A stretch of 64,000 bases of DNA, taken from assembly GCF_004352915.1 (NCBI RefSeq), contig NZ_SJSY01000074.1, positions 1 through 64,000 on the forward strand. The letters are read 5' to 3'. The notes below the pieces were generated by a model. The model was given only the letters and a program-made list of their open reading frames with translations, ran no database searches and was not told the origin of the DNA. Source of the stretch: Flavobacterium zhairuonense. GTDB lineage: Bacteria; Bacteroidota; Bacteroidia; Flavobacteriales; Flavobacteriaceae. Shown here piece after piece: positions 16,732-25,797 of the stretch. Position 1 is the first letter of the stretch. Every line of letters starts with the position of its first letter. The position numbers and the translations under genes were made by a program.

Positions 16732-19059
16732 ATGAATAGAATAAATTGCAAAAATCTTCTTTTTGGATTCTCATTTTTGATACTTGGAATCACTTCAAAT
16801 GCGCAGAAAAAAACAGCTGAAAAACGAAATTTAATTCAGTATGTAGATCCAATGATTGGAACAGCAAGAATGGGGCATACCTATCCAGGTGCAACAGTTC
16901 CTTTTGGAAGTGTTCAGCTGAGTCCAGAAACTGATACAATTGCTTACGGCTTGAATGGAAAATACAATGGCGAAGTCTATAAATATTGCGCAGGCTATCA
17001 ATATGAAGACAAAACAATTGTAGGTTTCAGTCATACCCATTTCAGTGGAACAGGACATTCAGATTTAGGTGATTTTTTGATTATGCCTACAACAGGAAAA
17101 CTGCAATTGAATCCTGGAGTTGCTTCAAAACCTTTATCGGGTTATCGATCTGCATTTTCTCATACTACAGAAAAAGCAGAACCAGCATATTACAGTGTTT
17201 TCTTAGAAGATCATAAAATTAAAGCCGAATTGACTGCAACAACAAGAGTTGGAATGCATCAATATACATTTCCAAAATCAGATGAAGCGCATATTATTTT
17301 GGATTTGACTTCAGGAATTTACAATTATGATAAGAAAAACGTTTGGACATTTGTTCGTGTAGAAAATGATACTTTGATAACAGGTTATCGTCAGACAAAT
17401 GGTTGGGCGCGCACAAGAACAGTTTATTTTGCCATGTCTTTCAATAAACCAATTAAAAGTTATGGGCAAGCCGCTCAAGAAAAAAGTGTTTACAGAGGCT
17501 TCTGGGGAAGATTTGATCAAACGAAAAATTTTCCAGAAATGGCAGGACAAAACTTAAAATTGTTCTTTGATTTTAGTACCGAAGAAGGAGAAAAAATCAA
17601 AATAAAAATGGCTTTATCACCAGTAAGTTCGGCTGGAGCATTAGAAAATATGAAAAAAGAAGTTCCGGGTTGGGATTTCGAAAAAGTAAAAAAACAAAGT
17701 CAGGAAGTTTGGAACAATGAATTGAATAAAATCCAGATTGAAGCCATTCAAAAAGAAGATTATGTAAACTTTTATACTGCAATGTATCATGCCTTTTTAG
17801 GTCCAACAGAATATATGGATCTTGATGGGAATTATAAAGGACTGGACATGAATGTTCATAAAGCTGATAAATTTAAAAATTATACTAGTTATTCGTTATG
17901 GGACACGTATCGCGCTTTGCATCCTTTCTTTAATATTATACAGCCAACTCGCAACGCTGATATGGTGAGTTCAATGTTAGCACATTCGGATCAAAGTGTA
18001 CATAAAATGCTTCCAATTTGGTCGCATTATGCCAATGAAAATTGGTGCATGATTGGGTATCATTCGGTTTCAGTAGTTGCCGATGCAATTGTAAAAGGAA
18101 ATGTGAATTTTGATGCTGAAAAGGCGCTTCAAGCATGTGTCAATACTGCAAAAGTTCCTTATTACGATGGATTGGAATATTATATGAAAATGGGTTATGT
18201 TCCTGAAGATAAAAATGGTTCTTCAGTTTCAAAGACTTTAGAATACGCATACGATGATTGGGCAATTGCGCAAGCAGCGAAGAAATTAGGAAAGACTGAC
18301 ATTTATAATGAATTCATCGCGAGGTCTCAGAATTTTAAAAATGTGTATGATGAAAAAACAGGATTCATGCGTCCAAAATTGAATGACGGAACTTTCAAAA
18401 AAGAATTTGATCCGTTAGATACGCATGGGCAAGGTTTTATTGAAGGAAATTCATGGAATTACAGTTTGTATGTGCCGCAAGATCCAGCTTCAATGATTAA
18501 TCTGATGGGTGGGAATGAAAAATTTAAAGTTCGTTTGGATTCTTTATTCAACATGCATCTTCCAGATAAATATTTCGAAAATACAGAAGATATTACCAGA
18601 GACGGAATTATCGGAAATTATGTGCACGGAAATGAACCTTCGCATCATGTAGTTTATTTATACAATTGGACAGATTCTCCATGGAAATCACAAGATAAAA
18701 TCCGAATGATTTTGAAAAAAATGTATCGTAACGGAGCCGATGGTTTGGGCGGAAATGATGATTTTGGGCAAATGAGCGCTTGGTATATTTTTAGCAGTTT
18801 AGGGTTTTATCCAGTTGCGCCTGGTTCTGACGAATATGCATTGGGAAGTCCGCTGGTAAAAAATGCTATTTTCAATTTAGAAAACGGAAAAAGCTTTGAA
18901 GTTGAAACCGTAAACCAATCCGATAAAAATGTATTTGTTTCGAAAGTTCTTTTAAATGGAAAAGAGCTTTCAAAACCTTTCTTGAAGCATTCTGATGTGA
19001 TGAATGGTGGAAAAATAACGTTTTATATGAGTAGTAAACCAAATAAGAGTAAATATTAG
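16732..19059 (+). CDS. GH92 family alpha-mannosidase, exported
   Basis: 775 residues with a signal peptide (LLFGFSFLILGITSNAQ). GH92 enzymes are calcium-dependent, inverting exo-alpha-mannosidases that trim mannose from N-glycans or yeast mannan. Diagnostic blocks: YVDPMIGTARMGHTYPGATVPFG near the N-terminus, GFSHTHFSGTGHSDLGD, YSLWDTYRALHPFF, HGQGFIEGNSWNYSLYVPQD, GNEPSHHVVYLYNW and GADGLGGNDDFGQMSAWYIFSSLGFYPVAPGS. Full length for the family. No SusCD pair lies nearby, so it is a stand-alone glycosidase, possibly periplasmic. Confidence 0.95.
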   Translation: MNRINCKNLLFGFSFLILGITSNAQKKTAEKRNLIQYVDPMIGTARMGHTYPGATVPFGSVQLSPETDTIAYGLNGKYNGEVYKYCAGYQYEDKTIVGFSHTHFSGTGHSDLGDFLIMPTTGKLQLNPGVASKPLSGYRSAFSHTTEKAEPAYYSVFLEDHKIKAELTATTRVGMHQYTFPKSDEAHIILDLTSGIYNYDKKNVWTFVRVENDTLITGYRQTNGWARTRTVYFAMSFNKPIKSYGQAAQEKSVYRGFWGRFDQTKNFPEMAGQNLKLFFDFSTEEGEKIKIKMALSPVSSAGALENMKKEVPGWDFEKVKKQSQEVWNNELNKIQIEAIQKEDYVNFYTAMYHAFLGPTEYMDLDGNYKGLDMNVHKADKFKNYTSYSLWDTYRALHPFFNIIQPTRNADMVSSMLAHSDQSVHKMLPIWSHYANENWCMIGYHSVSVVADAIVKGNVNFDAEKALQACVNTAKVPYYDGLEYYMKMGYVPEDKNGSSVSKTLEYAYDDWAIAQAAKKLGKTDIYNEFIARSQNFKNVYDEKTGFMRPKLNDGTFKKEFDPLDTHGQGFIEGNSWNYSLYVPQDPASMINLMGGNEKFKVRLDSLFNMHLPDKYFENTEDITRDGIIGNYVHGNEPSHHVVYLYNWTDSPWKSQDKIRMILKKMYRNGADGLGGNDDFGQMSAWYIFSSLGFYPVAPGSDEYALGSPLVKNAIFNLENGKSFEVETVNQSDKNVFVSKVLLNGKELSKPFLKHSDVMNGGKITFYMSSKPNKSKY

Positions 19060-19078
19060 TTTCTTTAAGTTTTAGTAT

Positions 19079-19450
19079 ATGATCATAAACGATTTAATTA
19101 TCGAGGACATTGGGCTTTACATGGATGGAGGAACGATCTCTTTAAAGATAAGAAAAGGAGAATCTATTTTCTTTGAAGTCAAATTTGTTCAGAAAGTTAT
19201 TTTGGAATATAAAAGAAAAGTAGATCATATGCTAATTCCGGGAAGTCTAATTTTAAATGATAAAGAAGTAGAGATTCGATCTAAGCTAGAAAAAGACTTA
19301 CTTTTAGAAATAAAAAATGCAAAATTTGGAGCAAAAATAGCTGATGATAAAAAAGATTCTTTGAGAAAAATAATTTTAGATGCTGTAGATTTTGTTGAAT
19401 CGGATGATTATATAACAATTGCCAAAAAAGTTGGGCGCATTCAACATTAA
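19079..19450 (+). CDS. Hypothetical protein
   Basis: 123 residues, cytosolic by composition (no signal or TM), starting 19 bp after the GH92 stop and so possibly cotranscribed. Beta-rich N-terminus (MIINDLIIEDIGLYMDGGTISLKI) and a helical, Lys/Asp-rich C-terminus ending DYITIAKKVGRIQH. I do not recognise a family. Confidence 0.6.
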   Translation: MIINDLIIEDIGLYMDGGTISLKIRKGESIFFEVKFVQKVILEYKRKVDHMLIPGSLILNDKEVEIRSKLEKDLLLEIKNAKFGAKIADDKKDSLRKIILDAVDFVESDDYITIAKKVGRIQH

Positions 19451-19528
19451 TTTTTTTAATAAAAAGAAATATGTGTATAATTTATAAAAACTTCACGAAA
19501 TTTGCATTTCAAATAAAGAAAACAAACT

Positions 19529-19972
19529 ATGAAAATAAATCTAAAATCAGGAATTGACAAATTGCTTTTCGGAATGAAGCAGAACGACGTAACGGCTGTT
19601 TTAGGAAAACCTGATAAAAACTATAAAGATGAAGATGAAAATGTGATTTTTGTGTACAATGCACATAAAATCAGATTGACTTTTTATCAAGAAGAAGATT
19701 TTAAATTTGGTTATGCAGTAGCTTCAAGCAATGATCTAGAAGTTTTTGGTTTCAAATTAATCGGAAGAAAAATTGCCGATGTAAAGAAAGATTTGGCAAC
19801 AAAAGGAATCACAAAATTCAATCAAGAGACTTTTGACACTTTTGAAAATTACTTCAACGAAGACAATTGGTTTATTCTTCAAACAGAATTTGACGAAGTT
19901 GTAAAATTCGAAATAGGAGCAATCATAAATGATAAAGACGAATTTGATTGGAAATTTCCTGTGAAGAAATAG
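19529..19972 (+). CDS. Hypothetical protein with a SmpA-like GMKQNDVTAVLGKPD motif
   Basis: 147 residues, no signal peptide. The opening (IDKLLFGMKQNDVTAVLGKPDKNYKD) looks like the helix-turn of SmpA/BLIP-type folds, where a G-M-x-x-x-x-V-x-x-x-L-G-x-P pattern precedes a beta sheet. A second similar unit occurs later (FGFKLIGRKIADVKKDLATKGI), so the protein may be a pair of such modules. Acidic, aromatic C-terminus. Function unknown; ends at a shared terminator. Confidence 0.65.
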   Translation: MKINLKSGIDKLLFGMKQNDVTAVLGKPDKNYKDEDENVIFVYNAHKIRLTFYQEEDFKFGYAVASSNDLEVFGFKLIGRKIADVKKDLATKGITKFNQETFDTFENYFNEDNWFILQTEFDEVVKFEIGAIINDKDEFDWKFPVKK

Positions 19973-19981
19973 TATATCGAA

Positions 19982-20013
19982 AACTTTGTCAAAGTTTTAA
20001 ACTTTGACAAAGT
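19982..20013. repeat. Paired near-palindromes AACTTTGTCAAAGTT
   Basis: AACTTTGTCAAAGTT followed directly by its reverse complement AACTTTGACAAAGTT, each itself almost palindromic, just downstream of a stop codon and before the terminator. Confidence 0.7.
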
Positions 20014-20030
20014 TCTTTTAAGACAATAAA

Positions 20031-20060
20031 AAAAACCGACAATCACTTGTCGGTTTTTTT
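20031..20060. terminator. Bidirectional terminator
   Basis: AAAAACCGACAA / TTGTCGGTTTTT stem with A-run and T-run on the two sides, between convergent genes. Confidence 0.9.
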
Positions 20061-20082
20061 TATGCTTTTTATGCTGAAAAGC

Positions 20083-21942
20083 TTATCCTTTCAACCATGC
20101 ATTTTTAAGTTTCTCTTTTGATGCATCAGTAGCTTTAAAAGTTTCAGATTCTTCATAAGGTAATTTTACAGTTCCTTTGATAGTTTCTTCTTTTCCTGCA
20201 CGTTTGATTTTTACAGTAATTGGATCGTTTTCTTTCCAGTTTTCACTTTCTCCAATTAAATCATAAATATTAGCAAGAGAATAAGGTTTGTCGTTTATAG
20301 AAACCAAAATATCGCCACCTTTTAAATTAAGGTTTTTGAAAAACTCATTTGGTTGAATATCAGAACGGACAGCGATTTCTTTTGTTTGTTTGTCAACAGA
20401 AATATAAGGAGTTTGCCCTTTTAAGAATATCGGGCTTGCTTTTTTCTCAATTGCTTTTGTTACACCAACTTTTGCTAAGTAAAAATCGTAAGGAATTGGA
20501 GTTGTTCCTGCTACATATTTGTTTAAGAATTCACCAACTTCAGGATAAGTCAATTGCGTGATTTTAGCAAAAAGCTCATCATCATTAAATGGCTTTTCAA
20601 TACCATATTCGTTTGATAATTTGTGCATTAAATCAAGAATTCCTCTTTCTCCATTGCTTTTTTCTCTGATAATAATATCGATGCACATACCAATCAACGC
20701 ACCTTTTTGATATACGTTCAAATATTGGTCTTTATAAGGCTGTTCCAATACATTTTTGCTCATTACAGTAAATGACATTGTATCGTTTAAGCCTTTTGCT
20801 TGCTCGATTTTATCAGCAATTCTAGTGTAAAATTCTGCTTCATTGATCAAACCTTGATTGATTTGGAAAAGGTTTGCAAAATATTCTGTTACCCCTTCAT
20901 ACATCCATAAATGTTCAGACATTTTTGGGGCATTATAATCAAAATATTGAATTTCTTTTGAGTGAATTGTCAATGGTGTTACAATATGGAAAAACTCATG
21001 AGAAACCACATCTTTCATTGATTCTACCAGTTTTTCTTTTGGCATAGATTCTGGCAAAACAACCGTTGTAGCTGTTGGATGCTCTAAAGCTCCAAAACCA
21101 TGTGCATCATCTTTTGCAAGGCTTGACAAGTACAATAAAACAGTATATTTTTTAGTAGAATTGATTTTCCCTAAAAAGTTTTTCTGCGCCGTCATCATTG
21201 TTTTCATTTCAGGCGTAATGCTTTCAGCAGTAAATTTTCCAGTAGGAGAATAAACTGCAATCAAAATATCCATTCCGTTCACATTGAAAGTCGTGTAATC
21301 TGGTTTAGAATACATAATTGGATTTTCAACCAAAACTGCATAACGAGGCGTTGTAAAAACGTCGCTTGTTTTGCTGTCGTCTGTATCAGTCATTGAAGTT
21401 GCGCCCCAAAGTGTCTCAGGATGCGTGATAGTAACTTTGTAAGGAACATCTAGCTTGTCTTGAAAATAACCTACAAAACCATGCGTATTGACCATAAAGT
21501 TAACACCCGCGTTAATGTTTGTTCCTGCTGGTGAAAATACATCGTCATTTCCAAATCCGGTTCCTTTTTCAGTATCGAAAGTATCTCCAACTAAATAAGT
21601 GATTTTTTTAAGTGTTTTTGCATTCGAAATTGACCAAGAATTATCATCAATTCTTTTTACAGTCAGCTCATTTCCTTTGGCATCAAAAGCTTTGAAACCA
21701 TCAGAATATTTACCGTAATTATCTGTTGAATAAGTTCCAGGAACTGTTTTTGGGATGCTGTAAATAACTTCGTCCGTTTTAATTGCCGGAGGTGTTACAG
21801 TTACCAAGACTTTGTCGTCTTTAACATCTACAAGGTTAATGTTTACATCGACAGTTTTGCTTTTTGCATCTCCAGATGTGCTTCCCGTTTTACAGCTCCA
21901 AAATGTTACAGCAAGAGCAAGGGTGTAAATTATTTTTCTCAT
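20083..21942 (-). CDS. M61 family metallopeptidase lipoprotein with PDZ domain
   Basis: 619 residues. Signal with lipobox-like FWSCKTG, so probably lipid-anchored in the envelope. N-terminal beta domain (about 30-240), then the thermolysin-like catalytic domain with HEFFH at residues 314-318 followed by LWMYEGVTEYFANLF, which supplies the third zinc ligand (Glu). The family's GALEH box is also present. The C-terminal PDZ segment (about 510-585; NLKGGDILVSINDKPYSL) is typical of M61 glycyl-aminopeptidases. Known members prefer N-terminal Gly/Ala. All key residues are present. Single gene, convergent with the upstream set. Confidence 0.93.
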   Translation of the reverse strand: MRKIIYTLALAVTFWSCKTGSTSGDAKSKTVDVNINLVDVKDDKVLVTVTPPAIKTDEVIYSIPKTVPGTYSTDNYGKYSDGFKAFDAKGNELTVKRIDDNSWSISNAKTLKKITYLVGDTFDTEKGTGFGNDDVFSPAGTNINAGVNFMVNTHGFVGYFQDKLDVPYKVTITHPETLWGATSMTDTDDSKTSDVFTTPRYAVLVENPIMYSKPDYTTFNVNGMDILIAVYSPTGKFTAESITPEMKTMMTAQKNFLGKINSTKKYTVLLYLSSLAKDDAHGFGALEHPTATTVVLPESMPKEKLVESMKDVVSHEFFHIVTPLTIHSKEIQYFDYNAPKMSEHLWMYEGVTEYFANLFQINQGLINEAEFYTRIADKIEQAKGLNDTMSFTVMSKNVLEQPYKDQYLNVYQKGALIGMCIDIIIREKSNGERGILDLMHKLSNEYGIEKPFNDDELFAKITQLTYPEVGEFLNKYVAGTTPIPYDFYLAKVGVTKAIEKKASPIFLKGQTPYISVDKQTKEIAVRSDIQPNEFFKNLNLKGGDILVSINDKPYSLANIYDLIGESENWKENDPITVKIKRAGKEETIKGTVKLPYEESETFKATDASKEKLKNAWLKG

Positions 21943-22010
21943 TTGTTCGCGTTTAGTTATGTGTATTTGACTTCTAAATTATCAAATTGTTACATTTTAT
22001 ATAAAAATAA

Positions 22011-22038
22011 AAAAAAACTCCTGAATTTCAGGAGTTTT
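22011..22038 (-). terminator. Terminator after the DUF2805 gene
   Basis: AAAACTCCTGAA / TTCAGGAGTTTT stem with the A-run on the plus-strand left, immediately after the minus-strand stop. Confidence 0.85.
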
Positions 22039-22041
22039 GTA

Positions 22042-22320
22042 TTAGTCTAGTTTGTTCTTTATATAATATTTTCCGTCCAAGTCTTCATCGAAGTCATCAA
22101 TTTTGACTGGTTTTGGTTTTGGCTTATTTGCAATTGCCTTCTTTTTCCACATCTCAAATTTTTCAAGAGGCATTTTCTTCTTCATGATTTCCAGAACTTC
22201 CTTTTCTGCTAATCCAAATTCTTTTTTTATAATTTCAAATGGATTTTTTTCTTCTAAAGCTAACGAAACAAGTCTTTCTGTTTGTTCCCAATTCAATTCT
22301 TTGCGGCTACTCTTTTTCAT
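22042..22320 (-). CDS. TIGR03643/DUF2805 family small protein
   Basis: 92 residues. LNWEQTERLVSLALEEKNPFEIIKKEFGLAEKEVLEIMKKKMPLEKFEMWKKKA matches the family's helix-turn-helix-like core (W-E-[DE]-x-x-x-F-x-x-I-x-x-x-[FY]-G-[LV]-x-E-x-x-V-x-x-x-M). The tail is basic then acidic. The role is unknown; the helical core could bind nucleic acid. Own promoter and terminator, between the M61 peptidase and the hydroxylase. Confidence 0.8.
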   Translation of the reverse strand: MKKSSRKELNWEQTERLVSLALEEKNPFEIIKKEFGLAEKEVLEIMKKKMPLEKFEMWKKKAIANKPKPKPVKIDDFDEDLDGKYYIKNKLD

Positions 22321-22442
22321 CTCGTGAAAATTAATTCAAAATAGAGGTTAATGATTAATAATAGATTGATTTTCATTTTATATATCAATATTAATAAAAA
22401 AAATAATTACTTGGTTCGCCGAACTATTTTTTTTTGCTGATT

Positions 22443-23270
22443 TTAACTGTTTTTTATTGATCTTGATTTTTGAAAAGGAATTTGCAATAAATTTCCCAAT
22501 TTGTTGTGTTCTTCGGGATTCATATGGGTATCTACTCCATAAATTAATTGGTCTTTTGGCAAAGTGGTAAACGTTCCAAAAAGACGATCCCAAATTGAAA
22601 AAATATTTCCATAATTGCTATCGGTGTATGGAAGTACATAATGATGATGTACTTTATGCATATTTGGTGAAACAATAAAATAACTCAAAAAAACATCCAA
22701 CTTATCCGGAAGCGAAATATTAGCATGATTAAACTGAGAACCTATTACGGACAATGATTGATATAGAAAAACCATCCACATTGGGCTTCCAACAATCAAA
22801 ACGCCTAAAGTTGTAAAAATAAATCGAATAACGCTTTCTCCCGGATGGTGCCTGTTTGCCGAAGTTGTGTCAATCCAAGTGTCTGTATGGTGGATCAAAT
22901 GAAAACGCCATAAAAATTTTACTTTATGTTGAACAAAATGAGCCAAATAAGCACCAATTAAATCCAGTAAAAGCAAGCCTATTATCGTATAGAGCCAAAT
23001 GGGAATTTCAGGAAGCCATTCTAGAATCCCAAAATGATTTTCAGTTGTCCAAGAAGCAGTTTTGATTAGAATGAAGGCTAATACAAAGTTGACAATTATG
23101 GTTGTAAGCGTAAAAAAAATGTTGATTCCCGCATGATGCCATTTTTTATAACGCATCTGAAAAAGCGGAAAGGCATTTTCGATCAGCCAAAAAATAGTGA
23201 TGCCACCAATCAAAATTAAGCTTCGATGTGAAGAGGGAATTGTACTGAAATAATCAATTATAGCATTCAT
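22443..23270 (-). CDS. Sterol desaturase / fatty acid hydroxylase superfamily protein
   Basis: 275 residues, four to five membrane helices. The di-iron histidine clusters of the superfamily are present in order: HFVQH, HLIHH (with HTD), NRHHPGE and HKVHHHYVLPYTDSNYGN. Members hydroxylate or desaturate lipids using O2 and iron at the membrane. Substrate not predictable; in Bacteroidota candidates include carotenoid, ornithine-lipid and sulfonolipid modification. Short for the family but complete in its histidines. Confidence 0.9.
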   Translation of the reverse strand: MNAIIDYFSTIPSSHRSLILIGGITIFWLIENAFPLFQMRYKKWHHAGINIFFTLTTIIVNFVLAFILIKTASWTTENHFGILEWLPEIPIWLYTIIGLLLLDLIGAYLAHFVQHKVKFLWRFHLIHHTDTWIDTTSANRHHPGESVIRFIFTTLGVLIVGSPMWMVFLYQSLSVIGSQFNHANISLPDKLDVFLSYFIVSPNMHKVHHHYVLPYTDSNYGNIFSIWDRLFGTFTTLPKDQLIYGVDTHMNPEEHNKLGNLLQIPFQKSRSIKNS

Positions 23271-23398
23271 AATTCAATAATGTATTTCTTCAAATGTAAT
23301 GAAATTGATGAAATAACAATTTAAATTTTATGAAATATGAGTTTTTATGTGCTTTTTGTTGTTATTAGTGCTTTTTTGGACTGCTTTTGAGAAAACAA

Positions 23399-23439
23399 AA
23401 AAAGAGAAAAAAGCTCATTAAGAACTTTTTTCTCTTTAT
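23399..23439. terminator. Terminator after aqpZ
   Basis: AAAGAGAAAAAAGCTC / GAACTTTTTTCTCTTT stem-loop (imperfect at the tip) with flanking A/T runs, downstream of the minus-strand aquaporin gene. Confidence 0.75.
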
Positions 23440-23498
23440 AGGATATTAGGTAACTTTTAAATTTTTAAGATTCGTAAATGTTTTTGGTTGAATTAAAA

Positions 23499-24206
23499 TT
23501 ATGCTTCTGCTTGATTTTGCAGTAAGTTTTTATAGATAAATCCGGCTACGACCGCTCCTAGAATTGGCGCTACCCAGAATAACCATACTTGAGATAATGG
23601 TTCGCCTCCAACAAAAATAGCTTGAGATAGAGATCTAGCAGGATTTACAGAAGTATTTGTAATTGGAATACTAATTAAATGAATTAAAGTTAAGCCTAAA
23701 CCAATTGCGATTCCGGCAAATCTTCCGTTTGCAAACTTATCAGTTGCGCCCAGAATAATTAAAAGAAAAAATAATGTCAATACAAATTCTGCGATAAAAC
23801 AAGCTTGCAAAGAATAGCCATCAGGAGAAAAAGCTCCAAAACCGTTTGATGCAAATGCCCCCGCTTTTGTATTATCAATTACAAAACCCGCTTTTCCAGA
23901 AGCAATTGTGTATAAAGTTCCGGCCGCTGCAATTGCTCCAACGCATTGGGCAATTATGTAAGGAACAAGATCTTTGGCTGAAAATCTTCCGCCAGCCCAT
24001 AACCCAAATGAAACTGCGGGATTAAAATGTCCGCCAGAAATATGTCCAACAGCATATGCCATTGTTAAAACCGTTAAACCAAAAGCTAAAGCAACTCCCG
24101 CAAATCCAATTCCTAAATCAGGAATTCCAGCTGCAAAAATGGCGCTTCCGCAACCTCCAAAAACTAACCAAAAAGTTCCAAAAAACTCTGCAAATAATTT
24201 TTTCAT
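23499..24206 (-). CDS. aqpZ: Aquaporin Z-type water channel
   Basis: 235 residues with six membrane helices and the two half-helix loops of the MIP family: [10 protein letters not shown] (NPA at 62-64) and [10 protein letters not shown] (NPAR at 188-191). The Arg after the second NPA and the His at about 176 (LIHLI) form the narrow water-selective filter typical of AqpZ rather than glycerol facilitators. Inner-membrane water passage. It starts 33 bp after a DoxX-like gene in the same direction, so the pair may be an operon. Confidence 0.95.
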   Translation of the reverse strand: MKKLFAEFFGTFWLVFGGCGSAIFAAGIPDLGIGFAGVALAFGLTVLTMAYAVGHISGGHFNPAVSFGLWAGGRFSAKDLVPYIIAQCVGAIAAAGTLYTIASGKAGFVIDNTKAGAFASNGFGAFSPDGYSLQACFIAEFVLTLFFLLIILGATDKFANGRFAGIAIGLGLTLIHLISIPITNTSVNPARSLSQAIFVGGEPLSQVWLFWVAPILGAVVAGFIYKNLLQNQAEA

Positions 24207-24239
24207 AATTAAATAATTTTAAATTAATAGATTCGATCG

Positions 24240-24596
24240 TTAAAGGGTATATTGGTATGCCCATAAAATCAAAACAATTTGTAAGAGCAAACGTACAAAT
24301 AAAATCCATTTGGGTAAATTAAAACTCGCTTTTTTATTTTGGTACATGTATAAATTTGCTGGAAATACGGCAATTAGCAGTGCAATAATTCCCCAAGCAG
24401 CAAAATTTTTTGTAAAAGAAAGCAATAGGAGTATGCCTAGTAGGATTTCGGCAGATCCACTTAAATTATTTATTAATTTGGGGTTTTTAAAAAAAGGAGG
24501 AATGATTTTGACGTACATTCCCGGTTTCCTGAAATGATTGATACCAGCAAGTATATATAAAGAAGCCATTAAATATAAATGCCAAGGTTGTTTCAT
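24240..24596 (-). CDS. DoxX-like membrane protein
   Basis: 118 residues, four predicted helices. LYLMASLYILAGINHFRKPGMYVKIIPPFF at the N-terminus, with the Gly-x-x-H/NHF motif, and LSGSAEILLGILLLL are typical of the DoxX-like group. Members associate with membrane redox proteins, but no specific role is known here. Probably cotranscribed with aqpZ. Confidence 0.85.
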   Translation of the reverse strand: MKQPWHLYLMASLYILAGINHFRKPGMYVKIIPPFFKNPKLINNLSGSAEILLGILLLLSFTKNFAAWGIIALLIAVFPANLYMYQNKKASFNLPKWILFVRLLLQIVLILWAYQYTL

Positions 24597-24683
24597 GATA
24601 TCTTGTTGTATATCACGAATTTATAAAAAAATTAACAATTATTGCATTACAAGAGGCTTTTTTTTAAAGCTATGTAAAATTGT

Positions 24684-25580
24684 TTACTTTTTTGCCTTGA
24701 AATTTACATTCATAATAATTATGGCAAGAATGATTAAAGCAATTCCGAGCCATTGCAAAAAGATTACTTTTTCATTTAAGAGAATAAAAGCCATTGTCAC
24801 TGATACTGGAAGTTCGAGAGCAGAAACAATGCTTCCTAATCCAATTCCGGTCAATGGAAAACCGGCATTCATAAGCATAGGAGGAATGATGGTGCCAAAC
24901 AATGATAATACAATTCCCCATTTCATGAAAATAGCCAAATTAAACGCTCCTACTTGTGTTGCAAATGCAAAAGAAAAGACAATTACAGCTCCACCCAAAA
25001 GCATATACAGACTTCGTTGCGCTGAAGAAATTTCAGTAGCAACACGATTTGCGGTAAACATAGTAGTAGTAAAAGATGCAGCGGCCAAAAGTCCCCAAAC
25101 AATTCCTCTCCAGTCTAGTTTAAAATCTGCATGAATAAGATTTGTAGCCAAAGCTGTTCCGATAAGGACAATAAAAACGGCTATTACTTTTTGTTTTGAA
25201 GGCAGTTTTTTTTCTAGAATCATTTCCAATAAAACGCCCATCCATACGGTTTGCATTAATAAAACAATCCCGATTGAAACCGGAATGTATTTTACAGCCA
25301 GATAATAAAACAAACTAGTCATTCCTAATGAAGTTCCGGCAAGCATCAAACTGAAAATGTTTTTTGAGGAAGCTTTTACTGCAGTTCCTTTATTTTTGAT
25401 TTTCTGAAATGCATTGATGATCAAAATTCCGATTATTCCCAAAACAAATTGTGAAGTTGTTACTTCGGCTGTTGTATATCCTTCAGAATAGGCCATTTTT
25501 ACAAAAGTGGCTAACATTCCGTAAGTTGTAGCTCCTAAAGCAACTAAAAAAACTCCTTTTAATACATTGTTCTGTGACAT
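24684..25580 (-). CDS. EamA/DMT family transporter
   Basis: 298 residues with ten hydrophobic segments in two homologous EamA halves (about 10-140 and 155-290), ending in a charged KAKK tail. Each half carries typical helix ends (LMLAGTSLGMTSLFYYLAVKYIPVSIGIVLL; ALELPVSVTMAFILLNEKVIFLQWLGIALI). Drug/metabolite exporters of this type move amino acids or other small molecules; substrate unknown. Single gene. Confidence 0.9.
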   Translation of the reverse strand: MSQNNVLKGVFLVALGATTYGMLATFVKMAYSEGYTTAEVTTSQFVLGIIGILIINAFQKIKNKGTAVKASSKNIFSLMLAGTSLGMTSLFYYLAVKYIPVSIGIVLLMQTVWMGVLLEMILEKKLPSKQKVIAVFIVLIGTALATNLIHADFKLDWRGIVWGLLAAASFTTTMFTANRVATEISSAQRSLYMLLGGAVIVFSFAFATQVGAFNLAIFMKWGIVLSLFGTIIPPMLMNAGFPLTGIGLGSIVSALELPVSVTMAFILLNEKVIFLQWLGIALIILAIIIMNVNFKAKK

Positions 25581-25739
25581 TTGATATTCCTGTTTTAAAA
25601 ATTAAGGCCGGCAAAGGTAAGCTATTTTGTTTGTGATTTGACAGGAATTATGGCTAAACGTTTGGTTTAATATTATTTTAAGAGTGTTTTGGATTTGTAA
25701 ATTGCGTATTTTGCAGAAAATCAGAATTTGATTTAAAAG

Positions 25740-25774
25740 AAAAAACCATCAAAACAAACGCTTTGATGGTTTCT
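25740..25774 (-). terminator. Terminator of the immunophilin cluster
   Basis: AAACCATCAAA / TTTGATGGTTT stem around ACAAACGC, with the A-run on the plus-strand left, ending minus-strand transcription of the phosphoesterase-gldI-immunophilin cluster. Confidence 0.85.
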
Positions 25775-25797
25775 GTTTTATAAAACTTTCGTGTTAA